Source: Hydrangea macrophylla
Taxonomy: Eukaryota > Streptophyta > Magnoliopsida > Cornales > Hydrangeaceae
Length of the DNA: 64,000 nucleotides
Assembly (NCBI GenBank): GCA_033977485.1
Contig: CM066993.1
Coordinates: forward strand, 26,898,001 to 26,962,000
Direction of reading: 5' to 3'
In this document: positions 1-12,119 of the stretch, in pieces
Position numbering within the stretch: the stretch's first letter is position 1
Layout: every line of letters begins with the position of its first letter
Program-made: the position numbers and the translations under genes
The notes under the pieces: model-generated
The model's input: the letters and a program-made list of their open reading frames with translations, nothing else
Told to the model about the DNA's origin: nothing
Database searches by the model: none

Positions 1-816
1 TATATCGATAAGGTGCTAACTAGGTTTTTATATGGATAATTCGAAGAAAGGTTTGTTACCTTTTAGGCATGGTTTGGCATTCTCCAAGGACCAGTGTCCA
101 AATACACAGGAGGAGAGGAATCGCATGGTTGGAATTCCCTATGCGTCGGCAGTGGGAAGTCTCATGTATGCAATGTTATGCAGTAGACCAGATATGTGCT
201 TCGCCATTGGCATGGTTAGTAGATATCAATCGAATCTAGTTCCAGAGCACTGGACAGCAGTTAAGCACATTCTTAAGTACTTGAGAAGGACTAAAGAATA
301 CATGCTTATTACAGTGGTAGTGAGTTAATTCCAGTGGGATACACTGACTCAGACTTTATGTCAGATTAAAATTCGAGGAAGTCGACGTCCGGTCATCTCT
401 TTACCTTAGGAGGTGGTGCTATTAGTTGGAGGAGCATTAAACAAAAATGCATTGTAGACTCAATTACAGATGCTGAGTGTATGGCTGCTTGTGAAGCCGC
501 AAAGGAAGCTGTTTGGCTCAAGAAGTTCCTTATAGAGCTCGAGGTGGTACCAGCGTCGCTGTCACCTATTACGCTTTATTGTGGTAATAGTGGGGCAGTG
601 GCTCAGTCCAAGGAGCCAAGGAACAACGGAAAGGGAAAGCACGTAGAACGAAAATATTATCTAATTCGAGATATTGTTCAACGTGGAGATGTGACTGTCA
701 CCAAGAATGCCACTGCTGACAATCTTGCTGATCCGTTTACAAAGGCCTTGCCACAGAAAGTCTTTGATCGTCATCTAGATAGTTTAGGTCTCAGATGTAA
801 TCCTGTATGGTTATGA
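1..816 (+). pseudogene. Copia A1: 3' end of pol (reverse transcriptase end and RNase H), truncated by the window edge
   Basis: This is the last part of a Ty1/copia polyprotein. The visible residues cover the end of the reverse transcriptase and the RNase H domain, which removes RNA from the RNA-DNA hybrid during replication. Recognisable stretches are the conserved block around YASAVGSLMYAML (about 155-195), the RNase H region around [15 protein letters not shown] (about 483-530), and the C-terminus ending VWL-stop at 816. Compared with the same region in copies A3 and A4, it carries a 1-nt frame change near position 27, a lost base near 310 and a stop near 366-368, so it cannot encode a working protein. 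The 3' LTR follows 15 nt after the stop codon, as in A4. The 5' part lies outside the window. Confidence 0.9.
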
Positions 817-831
817 GTGTAAGTGGGAGTT

Positions 832-2351
832 TGTTGGGTTTGTGCCCTTAAACCATTACTTAATGTATGAGATATTGACATTTTAATATATTGATATTAG
901 CTTTACATTTCATTGTGTATGTTTCTTTCATGAGATGATTGTTTAATCCTTAAGTATCATATTAGGTAATTCGTGTGTGTGTGTATGAGATACATACAAG
1001 TGAGATACAAATTACTGTTCTTTGATACTTAGAACTTGTCATAGTGGATGATGAGACAGGATATCTCATCAATTTTTTACTGTAGCGTGATTGACTGCCA
1101 TTGGATGGAGTGATGAATCTCAATCACTAGAGTGTAACTCTTAGTTAATATGCTAGTGCTTGTAGTGCATTGACGGACCTGAGCTTTCCCATTGACATTT
1201 AAGACTATCAATAGTCGATAGGAGCACATAACTTGTATAAGATACGTGTTCTCAATCTTGAGATGATTATGAACACAGACTGTGAATATGGCTACTTTGA
1301 CTTACCAATCAGTGTGGTCTATAAAAGATCAACACCTGGGTATCTTGGGTATGTCATGTTCATAGGGTTGTGAACATACACTATCAAGATAGAATCTACC
1401 CTCTGATTCAAAGTAAGCATTTCCTTGAGAATGTCACCAAGTTAATTACTGAGAACTGCAGTCTTGTTGATAAGTAGTTATCAACATGTTTGGTGATCAT
1501 GAGAGAGGTGAATGAGACTCAAGGAATAAAAGAAGTATTCATGATTCAGGTTGACAGTAACAGTTATCCGACTACCTGAATATGATTATGAATGCTGACG
1601 GTAGAGGGACATTAGTACACCATACAAGTCTAGTTACCACTTCGGATATGTTCGTTTGCATTGGAGTTTAGTTATCGTTTTATAGTGGAGTAAACGTTAA
1701 CTGATCAGTTGGTTAGTTTGCTGATCAAAGAGTTTGGTCATGGGAATTAACAACTGATCTGAGCCAACAATAAAGAGCCTAGGAGGTCTCACTCTTAGCT
1801 CTGCCAGGATACTTGGAAAGGCACATGAGGATGCAGTCAAGACGGGTTCGATCAATCAAAGGAGTCTCAATCGATTGAAGTCTGGACAAGTTCGATCGCT
1901 CAAAGATGGTTCGATCGATCGAATGTTCGATCGCTTGAATCCAGTTCGATCGCTTGAACGTTAGGTCGGTTCTTGGAATCTATAAATAGGACAGCTGCGT
2001 CCAGAAAAAGGGTTCATCGTTTTAATACGCCAAAAGCTGCAGAAACTATTTTAAGAGCTCCCAAACCTTCTCTTTCTTCTTTATTAGAGATCCCACCATC
2101 TCTAACCTCTCCGGGAAGCATTCATAGGAGACATAAGGGTGAAGACTACCTAGTGAAAGCTGTTGCACCATCAAGAAGGTTGAAGATTTCGGAATTGGGT
2201 TCAAGACCTGAGGTATAATCTGGTCCCCTCTTGTTAGTATGCATCTATAGAATTAACGGGTAGTAGATCCAGGCATACCAATAAGGTTTTGAAACTTAAC
2301 CTTTCCGCTGCGCATTTAAAAATAGTTTTAAACCTGTTTTTTTCCTTCGCA
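832..2351 (+). repeat. 3' LTR of copia A1
   Basis: The LTR starts with TGTTGGG directly after the purine-rich tract AAGTGGGAGT (polypurine tract), and is homologous to the other six family A LTRs. Its end near 2351 is less certain (within about 6 nt), because the usual TTTTTCC-N2-CA terminus has changed. It contains a cluster of TTCGATCGATCGAA-type palindromes at about 1848-1960, directly upstream of a TATA box (TATAAATA, 1981-1988). The target-site duplication cannot be tested because the 5' end of A1 is outside the window. Confidence 0.85.
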
Positions 2352-2744
2352 TAGGACATGGAGCACACCCAGGTACATCAAAGTAGCGTCATCGCATTTG
2401 CATAACTCGAAAGCATAGAGCATGAGATCGCATAGGCCACCATCGTTGCATGAGCACGTGCATCACAATAGGATATGTGCATTCAATCATATGACTATTT
2501 GTGTATGTGTGTTTGTCCCTTGCCCGAACTACGTCTTGGTTTGATTCCCATACGGATACGTAGGCAGCTCACCATTGAGCAAGACTAGCATAAATCGTTT
2601 GCAACACATTTTTGTTTTTTGTTTTTTGTTCTTTTTTTTTATTATCTAAATTCGATAGTTTGGTCAAAGGCTTGTCTTCACACATGCTTCGACATTCACT
2701 TATGACACACATTGCTCCACAAGCTCTGCCGAAGAGGAGCAAAC
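2352..2744 (+). other. 3' internal noncoding end of a Tat-like gypsy element
   Basis: There is no convincing ORF here. The segment around 2526-2570 (GAACTACG ... GGATACGTAGGCAGC) resembles 59126-59170, which follows the Tat integrase tail elsewhere in this window, so it is probably post-pol sequence of a Tat-lineage element. A purine-rich tract GAAGAGGAGCAAAC (2731-2744) directly abuts the LTR beginning at 2745 and would serve as the polypurine tract. A1 appears to have inserted into this segment. Confidence 0.6.
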
Positions 2745-3116
2745 TGTAGACACCCCAATTTTGACCAACCATCGAATTTAGGGGATCGTTACCTCCAAGA
2801 CCGATGATGACAGTGTCCGACAAATCTGGATGTCTACGACTGCCGCCCGCTGTAACAAACTATTTTTTTATAATTATTTTTATTTTAAAATACGCATTTA
2901 ACACCCAAAGATGCCATTGCACATGGGAGATCACCTCAAAATTACTGGATTAACCCCTTTCAATTGGTCTGTATAAGGAGATGTATATCTCCATTGTTGG
3001 GGTTAGACACTTTGGTTAAAGATTGGATATGTACTTGAGAGTATAATTAAGAGAATTGAAGAGAAGCCATTGAAGAAGATTGAAAAACTTGAAGAAGAGT
3101 TTGAAGATCTTTGAAG
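2745..3116 (+). repeat. Tat-like LTR, first part (interrupted by copia A2)
   Basis: The LTR begins TGTAGACACCCC, a start typical of Tat/Ogre-lineage LTRs. It is cut at 3116 by the insertion of A2; the target duplication TGAAG is seen at 3112-3116 and again at 18559-18563. The LTR continues at 18564. Together the two parts make an LTR of about 2.8 kb. Confidence 0.7.
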
Positions 3117-4603
3117 TGATGGAAAAACTAGTTTAAATTGAAAGTTTAAATGCGTAGCGGAAAAAGTCAAGTTAGAAAAACTTATTGGTAGCCCAGGATC
3201 TACTACCCGTCAATTCAATAGATGCGTACTAACAAGAGGGAGAGGAAATATACCTCAGGTCTTGAACCCAATTCTAGAAACTTCTTTCTCCTTGATGGTG
3301 CAGCAACTTCCACGAGGTTGTCTTCACTCTTATGACTCCTACAGATGCCTGTCGGAAGGAATAGGGTTGGTGGGAACCCTAATAGGGAGGATAGGGAAGG
3401 TTTAGGGAAACCTAAATAGTTTCTATAGCTTTTACGTATAAAAACGATGATTAAAAAACATTCAGTATGCAGCTGCCCTATAGATACCCAGAACCGACCT
3501 AACCTTCGAGCGATCGAAGTGTATTTGATCGATCGAACAACCCTCGAGTGATCGAACCTGCCTAGACTTCAATCGATCAAGACTCCTTCGATCGATCGAA
3601 CCTGCCTTGACATGATCCTCATGTGCCCTTCCAAGCTTCCTAGCAGAGCTAAGAGTGGGACCTCCTAGGCTCTTTATTGTTGGCTCAGACCAGTTTATTA
3701 ATTACCGTGACCAAACTCTTTGATCAGCAAACTAACTGGTCAGTTAACGTTTACTCCACTATAAAACGATAACTGAACTCCAATGCAAAAGAATATATCC
3801 GAAGCGATAACTAAACTTGTATGTTGTACTAATGTCCCTCTACCTTCAGCATTTGTAATCATATTCAGGTAGTTGGATAACTGTTACTGTCAACCTGAAT
3901 CATGATTACTTCTTGTATTCCTTGCGTGCCATTCACCTCTCATTATTACCAAACATGTTGATAACTCTTATCAACAAGACTGCAGTACTCAGTAATTGAC
4001 TTGGTGACATTCTCAAGGGAATGCTTACTCTGAAACAAAGGGTAGATTCTGTCTTGACAATATATGTTCACAACCCTATGAACATGACATACACAAGATA
4101 CCCAGGTGTTGATCTTCTATAGACCTCACTGATTGGTAAGTCAAAGCAGCCAAATCCACAGTCTGTGTTCATAATCGTCGCAAGATTGAGAACACGTACC
4201 TTATACAAGTTATGAGTTCCTATTGACTGTTTGACAGCATTAAGTGCCAATAGGAAGGCTTAGGTCCATCAATGCACTATAAGCACTAGCATATTAACTA
4301 AGAGTGACACTCTAGTGATTGAGATTAATCACTCCATCCAATGGTAGTTAATTATGCTACAGTGTATACCTGATGAGATATCCAGTCTCATCATCCACTG
4401 TGACAAGCTTTAAGTATCAAAGGATGGTAATTCATATCTCACTTGTATGTATCTCATACACACACGAATTACCTTCTATGATACTTAAGGATTGAAAATC
4501 ATCTCATGAAAGAAACATACACAATGAAATGTAAAACTGATATCCGTATATTAAAATGCTAATGTCATACAGAAAGTAATGGTTTGACGGCAAAAACCCA
4601 ACA
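3117..4603 (-). repeat. 3' LTR of copia A2
   Basis: 1487 bp, homologous to 17067-18558. A palindrome cluster of the TTCGATCGATCGAA type lies at about 3508-3602. On the minus strand this is upstream of the TATA-like box, here degraded to CTATAGATACC in plus-strand reading (3479-3489). An LTR-internal ORF of about 60 codons (4068-4250) recurs in the other family copies. Confidence 0.92.
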
Positions 4604-4618
4604 AACTCGCACTTGCAC

Positions 4619-7600
4619 TCACAACCATACAGGACTACATCTGAGACCTAGACTATCCAGATGACGATCAAAGACCTTCTGTGGCAAGGTCTTTCTAAAC
4701 GGATCAGCAAGATTGTCAACGGTGGCAATCTTGGTGACAGTCACATCTCCACGTTGAACAATATCTCGGATAAGAAGATATTTCCTCTCTACGTGCTTTC
4801 CCTTTTCGTGGTTCCTTGGCTCCTTGGATTGAGCCACTACCCCACTATTATCACAATAAAGCGTAATAGGTGACAGCAACACTGGTACTACCTTGAGCTC
4901 CATAAGGAACTTCTTGAGCCAAACAGCTTCCTTTGCGGCTTCATAAGCAGCCATATACTCAGCTTCTGTAGTTGATTCTGCAATGCATTTCTGCTTAATG
5001 CTCCTCCAACTAACAGCACCACCTCCCAAGGTAAATAGATGACCGGACGTCGACTTCCCTGATCTTTATTTGACATAAAGTCCAAGTCAGTGTATCCTAC
5101 TGGAATTAACTCACTACCACCGTACATAAGTATGTAATCTTTAGTCCTTCTCAAGTACTTAAGAATGTGCTTAACGGCTGTCCAGTGCTCTGGACCTGGA
5201 TTCGACTGATACCTGCTAACCATGCCGACGGCAAAACAGATATCAGGTCTAGTGCATAACATCGCATATATGAGACTTCCCACCACCGAGGTGTAGGGAA
5301 TTCCTGACATTTGATTCCTCTCCTCCTGTGTTTTAGGACACTGTTCCTTAGAGAACGCTAATTCATGCCTGAATGGTAACAAACCTTTCTTCGAATTATC
5401 CATTGAAAACCTAGTCAACACCTTATCGATATAGCCAGCTTGAGATAATCCCATTATCTTTCACTTGCGATCCCGAAAGAGCTTTATCCCAAGAATATAG
5501 CTCGCTTCTCCTAGATCCTTCATATTGAATGCACTAGCTAGCCAAAACTTGACCGTTGACAATGCCGCTACATCATTCCTAATGAGTAGAATGTCGTCAA
5601 TGAGAAGCACAAGAAAAGCCACCATTTTTCCTTCACACTTCTTGTATACACAAGGTTCATCCAGATTCTGTATGAAACCAAATGACTTGACGGCTCGGTC
5701 AAATCGGATGTTCCAACTCCTAGATGCCTGCTTAAGCCCATAAATGGACTTTTGCAACTTGCATACCAAGTACCTTTCCGACCAGCTATGAACCCTTCTA
5801 GTTGCTACATATAGATGTCCTCCTCAAGATTTCCATTCAAGAATGCAGTCTTGACGTCCATCTGCCAGATCTCATAATCTCAACATGCAGCAATGGATAA
5901 GATTATTCTGATGAACTTGAGCATGGCTACCATCGAGAAGGTTTCCTCATAGTCAATACCCTCCCTCTGAGTATAACCTTTTGCTACAAGCCTAGCCTTA
6001 AAGGTCTCAACCTTTCCATCAGATCCTTTTTTCCTTGTAGACCCACTTGCAATCAATGGGTTTAATATTGGCTGGAAGTTTTACAAGATCCCAGACCTAA
6101 TTAGAATCCATAGATTCCAATTCAGCCTTCATAGCTTTAACCCAATGAACTGAATCAGCATCAGCCATTGCCTCTTCGTATGTGGCAGGATCAGATTCAG
6201 ATTCTATGGAGACAGCTTCAAAAACTTCTCCTAAGAACATGTATCTATCAGGCTGACTGATAATCCTCCCACTACAACGAGGTACTGGTATGGAAATAGG
6301 TGAAGAAGTGGTGTTTTCTTGATTTATATCGTTATTAACTGCAGGTTGGACTGAGGGCTCTCCTTCTATCTCTCTAAGATCTATCCTTCCCTTAGGTTTA
6401 TGGTTCATGATATAATCATCATCCAAGAAAACAACATTTGTACTAACAAACACTTTCTGTTCTCTAGGATCATAAAAATACCATCCATAAGTACCCTTTG
6501 GATACCCTACGAAGTAACATACATATGATCTAGAATCCAACTTGTTCATCTTTCCTTTCAACACATGTGTCGGACACCCCTATATCCGGAGATGTTGCAA
6601 AGAAGGCTTGCGCCCAATCCACATCTCTCGTGGTGTCCTGGGAACAGATTTGCTTGGTACTAGATTTAGTATATATGCAGCGGTTTCCAAAGCATAACCC
6701 CAAAGGAATAATGGCAACTCAGAATAACTCATCATTGACCTAGTTATGTCTAAAAGAGTCCGATTCCTTCTCTCTGCAACACCATTCTGCTGAGGCGTAC
6801 CAGGTGCAGTCAATTGAGAAAGAATCCCATTCTGTACGAGGTGATCAATAAACATTAGACAGGTACTCGCCACCTCGATCAGATCAAATGGCCTTGATAT
6901 GTGTGCCCAATTGCTTCTCCACTTCAGCCCTAAACTCTTTGAACTTTTCAAAGGCTTCAGACTTAGGCTGCATTAGGTACACATATCCATACCTAGAGTG
7001 GTCATCAGTAAATGTTATAAAATACTCATAACCACCCCTTGCTCTATTATTTATTGGTCCACACACATCAGTATGAACTAGTTCCAACAATGCGTTGGTT
7101 CTATTACCCTTTGCTGGAAAGGGCCTTTTGGTCATCTTACCCTCTAAACAAGACTCGCAGACTTCCATTGGTTCGACAACCAATCGCCTAAGACCCCTTC
7201 TTTGACTAGTTTTCCAATCCTATTTAGATTGATATGGCCAAGCCTCATATGCCAAAGCCTTGTTGGATTAGTGGAAGGTCCCTTTCTTTTAGATGGTACA
7301 GTTGCCACTGAGTTATTAAGTTCCATGCAAGAGTCTTTAGAAATATTGGAAGTAATCACATACAAACCATTTGATTTAACACCAAAACATATAAAAGAAC
7401 TATTTCTTTTAATCACAACTTCAGTTCCAAAATGAAAGGAATAACCATTATTCAATAAATTAGAGACTGAAATTAAATTACGTCTCATTGAAGGGACGTA
7501 AAGTACATCTGATAAAATCAAAACTTTATTGTCTAGAAATTCTAAAGCTAAGACTCCTATAGCAACTACAGAAACGGTTGCGCTAGAACCTAGAGTAAGT

Positions 7601-8600
7601 ACGATTTCCCCATCAGTGCACCTCCTGGTTGATCTGAACCCCTGCAATAAATTACAGATATGGTTAGTCGCACCAGAATCAATGCACCAAGTATTTGAAG
7701 TATCTGTTATAAAACTTACTTCAATCACATGTGATTCAATCATACCTTGAACTCTTGTAGCTAAGAATTCTGGATAGTTCCTCTTCTAGTGGCCCTTGTC
7801 GCTGCATTGGAAACACTTTCCTTTGCCTTGGCCACCGACCTTCCCTTTGTCCTTACCTTTTCCCTTAGATTTTGCAATCTTAGGGACCAGTCCAACACTT
7901 AAACCACCAGTGCCAGCCTTCTTCTTCCCTTTCTTTCCTTTCGGTGTAGATCGGGAAGAACAAGCACTTTTCTCAATGTCCAAAACGTTGACCCCAGGCT
8001 TGATCACCCCTTCCGCTGCGAGTAAAGAACTCATTAATTCGCTCATTAAGAAATTCATTTGATTCATATTATAATTAAGGTTGAATTGAGCAAATGAAGG
8101 CGACAGTGAATTGAGGATCATATTAACTTGGGTTTGTGCATCGATGTTGGCACCTACGGTCTCTAGCTCGTTTAAATAACCAATCATTTTTAAAACATGT
8201 TCCTTGACTGGAGTCCCTACTGGCATCTTTGCACTCATTATCTTCTGCATGGCTACCTGTCTGGTAGGCCTGCCATGCTCCCCAAACATCTTTTTCGGGG
8301 ATGTGATAATGTCACTGGCAGAATCGTTCGATTGAAATTGGTGTTGCAACACGCCATCCATTGAGGCCAGAATATAGCAACGAGTCGTTCCATTCGACTT
8401 CTTTCATTTGTCGAACTCGTTTCTGGCAACTGCCGAAGCATTTATCGTGGGTTCTCAGGGCTTGGGGTGGTGAGGACATATATGTGATCCTCCGCAGTTA
8501 ACACGATGTCAATGTTACGTTTCCATTCAGTGTAGGTGTTTCCAGTTAACTTGTTTTGAGTGAGTATGGTGGCAAGTGGACAAAATGCAGATCCAGACAT
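4619..8600 (-). pseudogene. Copia A2 gag-pol, multiply frameshifted
   Basis: This is the gag-pol polyprotein gene of a Ty1/copia element, read from an ATG at 8600 down to a TGA at 4619. In order: UBN2-type gag (about 8600-7900); CCHC zinc knuckle region (about 7790); aspartic protease with DSGATNHIC (about 7680); integrase with an intact CESC zinc-binding pair (about 7160) and the [10 protein letters not shown] catalytic-glutamate block (about 6780); reverse transcriptase, in which the YVDD catalytic box reads LIDD (about 5600); RNase H to the C-terminus. Fragments lie in different frames, so there are many frameshifts and stops and the gene is dead. A2 keeps the integrase CESC cysteine that both A3 and A4 have lost. 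Confidence 0.93.
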
Positions 8601-8616
8601 TATGATTACTGAAAAT

Positions 8617-10250
8617 TGATTCATGGTGAAAAGTGCATATTCATAGTGTATTATATGGTCTTTTATGCATACTTTTATCCCCAAAGTTCCAACATTTAGG
8701 TGCATTCCAATAACTATGTTCTTTTTATTGTGTAAATGCTAAAATATATAGTTTTGCATTGTTTTTATAGGTATTTGAATGCAAATCAATGAAGTGAAGC
8801 TAAAGAAAAGTGATTCTGGTGAAGAGAACAACATAAGCAGCTGAGAAAACGCCAATTTTGACAATGAAGACTTCAGATTTGGAAGATTTCCCCAGAGATA
8901 TGGAATGTATAACTTTGAGTTACGGTCACGTGGCCGCAAACGGGAGGTCAATCCAAGGTCCGAGTGAAAAGTTATGGCCATTCTCCCATCGGTACGCAGA
9001 GTTGTCAAAATCAGAGACTTCAATCGATTGAGGAGAGTTCAATCGATCAAACCTTTGATCGATCAAACTAAGCTCGATCGATCGAACTTCATATTCACCC
9101 AAAAGTTGTGTAAACTCTGCAGGAACCCTATATATAAGTCGTTTTGACGCCAGACGAAGGGAGGACGCTCCAGAACGCAGAAAACAGCAGTTTAGGGTAG
9201 TTTTAGGGTTAGATTAGGAGTAGGTTAGGTTAGATTCATATTATTTTTCCTCTTTTTCATTAATATATTGAAGATTATTGAAGATTCAAGTGGATTTCAT
9301 GTTTATTTCAAGTTTATTTCAGATTATATCCAGGTTTTTCTTTCCAATCCTTGTTATTTGATTGTTATTAGTTTATATGCTATGATTACTTTAGGTTACT
9401 GTTTCTGTACTAGATTATTTATGTTTTCGTAGTTTAGACGTTGGAAATATGTGATGAAACATTGATTTCCAACCTCTACCATGCAATCTTTAGAAACCTT
9501 GGGCTCGATTGATCGAAGGTATTTTGATCGATCGAACCAGAGCCATAGTCAAGCGATCGAAGATATTTCGATCGATTGAAGGATAATGCTGTCCGATCGA
9601 TCGAGAGCGCTTCAATCGATCGAACATGTTAATTCCTGAGATGATTCTTTTAAGTATTCCATGACTTTTTGTTTTAGAAATCTGTCATCAAATTATCCCA
9701 ATAAGCTCAGTTTGTCACAACAGTTTTTAGAACTTAAAGCCTTAAGGCCTTTTCTTCAATGAATTTTGAAAACCACTTTGAATGCTAACACCATTTAGAG
9801 TGCAAGTAATAACCATTGTTTTAAACCGTCTTCAAAGTATTTTAAATCACTTGTGATAATATAGTCTCGGTCATGAAAGGGCTATTGATTCTTTATCTTT
9901 AGAAAAATACGGAATGCTAAAAAGGAATGAACTCCATAGAACGTTAATGAGTATGCATGGTAGATGGTTAGGATCAATGTGGATTCACATGTTTTCAACA
10001 CCTTTAATTTACTAGTTTAATTAATTATGTTTCTTTATACTTTAGTCTATTATTTAGTTTAATTTAATTAATTAGGATTCATTAGAACCTCCACTCCTTT
10101 ATTGATATTTTCATTTTCTTTAGGTTATAACTTAGTAGACATTCACCCTATTCCTTCCCTGTGGGATCGACCTGGACTTATCCAGTATTACTTTCACGAT
10201 CACCTACACTTGGGTGTTGCACAAGAGCGCACAACTTTTTAGTCGTGTCA
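8617..10250 (+). repeat. 5' LTR of element B
   Basis: 1634 bp. A TATA-like box TATATATAAG lies at 9129-9138. A palindrome cluster built on TCGATCGA lies immediately upstream (9020-9087), and a second cluster lies downstream (about 9488-9626) within the same LTR. The motif TTCGATCGATCGAA is the one found in the unrelated copia family A LTRs. Confidence 0.9.
9020..9087. promoter_or_regulatory. TCGATCGA palindrome cluster upstream of element B TATA box
   Basis: About four imperfect to perfect copies (CAATCGATTG, CAATCGATCAAA, TTTGATCGATCAAA, CTCGATCGATCGAA) within 70 bp, ending about 40 bp before TATATATAAG at 9129. The position fits a U3 enhancer or protein-binding array. A regulatory role is inference. 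The 3' LTR has lost this cluster through a deletion. Confidence 0.6.
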
Positions 10251-10256
10251 AGTTTT

Positions 10257-10274
10257 TGGCGCCGTTGCCGGGGA
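10257..10274 (+). promoter_or_regulatory. Primer binding site of element B
   Basis: TGGCGCCGTTGCCGGGGA lies six bases after the LTR end. This 18-nt site is a common plant Ty3/gypsy (Athila/Tat-type) primer binding site. Confidence 0.9.
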
Positions 10275-10410
10275 AGGCAACTAGGCTAGAATTTTACTAA
10301 GTTATTTTCAATTTTTCTTACTTTTCAAAAAAAAAAAAAACTTTTGGACTTTTTCTCTCACAAGATAAAAAAAAAAAAAAAATAAAGTTCCTATTGTTTA
10401 AAAATTTTGA

Positions 10411-12119
10411 GTGAACATGTCTTATCCATATTACACCCCATACAACACAAACACAAACGCCACCAATAGGTACACATTAGGTAATGAAAACTATCCCCCA
10501 AGTTGGCAAGCACCCACATATGACGCAGATTATCAACCTGACTGCCACCAACCACCACAATGGGGAAATGATAGTGGTAGTCCCCCATATTATCAAACGT
10601 ATCAAAAACCTCCACATGGAGAGTTCTATCAATTGCAATGGGGATATAACCAAAATAATATAGGTTATAGTAGTAGTTCCCACGATTACCAAACGTACCA
10701 AGACTTTCCCTTTGGCGAGTCTTGTCCACAAACTCAATGGGAAGGGGACTATTATCAACAACAATGGGAAGAAACTTCATATAGTAATAATGAGGAGAAT
10801 AACCAAGTTGAGGTTAATGGTATGTTAAAATTACTGCTAGTGAAATAAAAAGGCTAGATAATGCACTTGATAAATTAGAAACTAGATATCAACAAGCATA
10901 TGCTAGCCAACCTTTAGAAGACTATACAAGTCCTTCAACATTACAACCTAAATTTCAAGACACTAACAATGGAATGGAAATAGAGGACTATGACGGGTTT
11001 ATACCGAATGAGGTTAACAACTCACTCGAAAAAGTCATAACCCAACAAGAACTCCAAAACCAAACCATTAAGCATGAAGTTGTAGAACCATCTTCTCCTC
11101 AATATGCAACCCCAGACATCAACTCCTTCACTACCTTCATAAAATTGCACAATCTCTTTATCCAAAGCACCTCAATAGATGATATATATAGTGAGGAGAG
11201 TTACAAGGATGAGAATGAGGATTTACAAGATAATGACAGTTTATGTGATTACACCCAACTAAGAAAGGAGGAGTTACCTGTTGACTCTACCCCTACCTTT
11301 GATAGTGATCCTAGGGAGGACATAATTAAAAAATCTAAATCCTGTTTAGATTCATGCGATATTCATAAACCCTCACCTCTTTCGGCCGAAGAGGTGGTGT
11401 CACCAAGTTGCCCATCACCTATCCTCTCTATTATTCAAAGCTCTCATCCCGAGCTTGAAAGTTATGTGTACCCCACTATTGAACAAATAAAATGTGTTGT
11501 GGAAGAGGATGGTAAGGATTCTAACACATGTTCTTGACAAAATTTTAACTTTAAAAATTCTTTGGGAGAAGACTTGGAAAATATTGGGCCCACATTAGAT
11601 GATCTTAAACTTCAATAAGAAGCTAGTAATCTTCTAGACTACTTACCCTTCTTGACTGATAAAGACATAGAGGCCCAAATAGATAGATTTATCCAAGTGC
11701 AGTCCAAAACTATGTACATAGTACAAAAATCCCATTCATATGATCATATCACCATAGATTCTGTTCTAGAACAAGAGGAGGGTAGTAAAGCTTCATTAGA
11801 ACATTCCTTAGACCATACCCCTTTTATTGAACCGTGGCCACATCCTTGTATTAAAATAGAGGCCGTTATAGGAAATACCAACACCAACGATCGTTTCTTG
11901 CTTATAATTCCTAAAAAGTGTGGTATATCTCTTATAATTGTCTCCAATAAATTTGGAGGCCATAGGTTTTGCATCATCTCCTCTGACCTTGAGCCTGACA
12001 TTAGTTGGTGGGAGTTGCAATTTTATGAGGATCCCAATGTTCTTCTCACTGCTAAATTATTTTACTGGGAAGATCCTCAAAAATTTCGGTTATTAATTTA
12101 TGATAAATATCTTGATTAA
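10411..12119 (+). pseudogene. Element B long ORF of unknown function, one frameshift and two in-frame stops
   Basis: Three ORFs (10411-10848, 10974-11537, 11652-12119) are pieces of one ancestral reading frame of about 570 codons. The first is joined to the second by a single frameshift near 10815-10823, and frame 3 is open upstream of the second ATG from there on. The second and third share one frame, interrupted only by TGA (11535-11537) and TAA (11616-11618). The N-terminal part is rich in Tyr, Pro, Gln and Asn and has two copies of a YQTYQ-x3-P-x-GE unit. The middle is acidic and Ser-rich. The C-terminal part contains a Trp-rich segment around ISWWELQFYEDPN. I see no CCHC knuckle, protease, reverse transcriptase or integrase motif and no membrane segment. 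It does not look like a standard gag, and its function is unknown. Confidence 0.65.

Noticed and set aside
1973..2218. ORF of 81 codons downstream of the TATA box in the A1 LTR, and related ORFs in other A LTRs
   Set aside because: It covers the R/U5 part of the LTR, is not consistently open between copies, and has no recognisable domain.
8739..9023. Minus-strand 94-aa ORF and its relative at 14212-14448
   Set aside because: Both are in the LTRs of element B on the strand opposite to transcription; no domain, and they follow LTR homology only.
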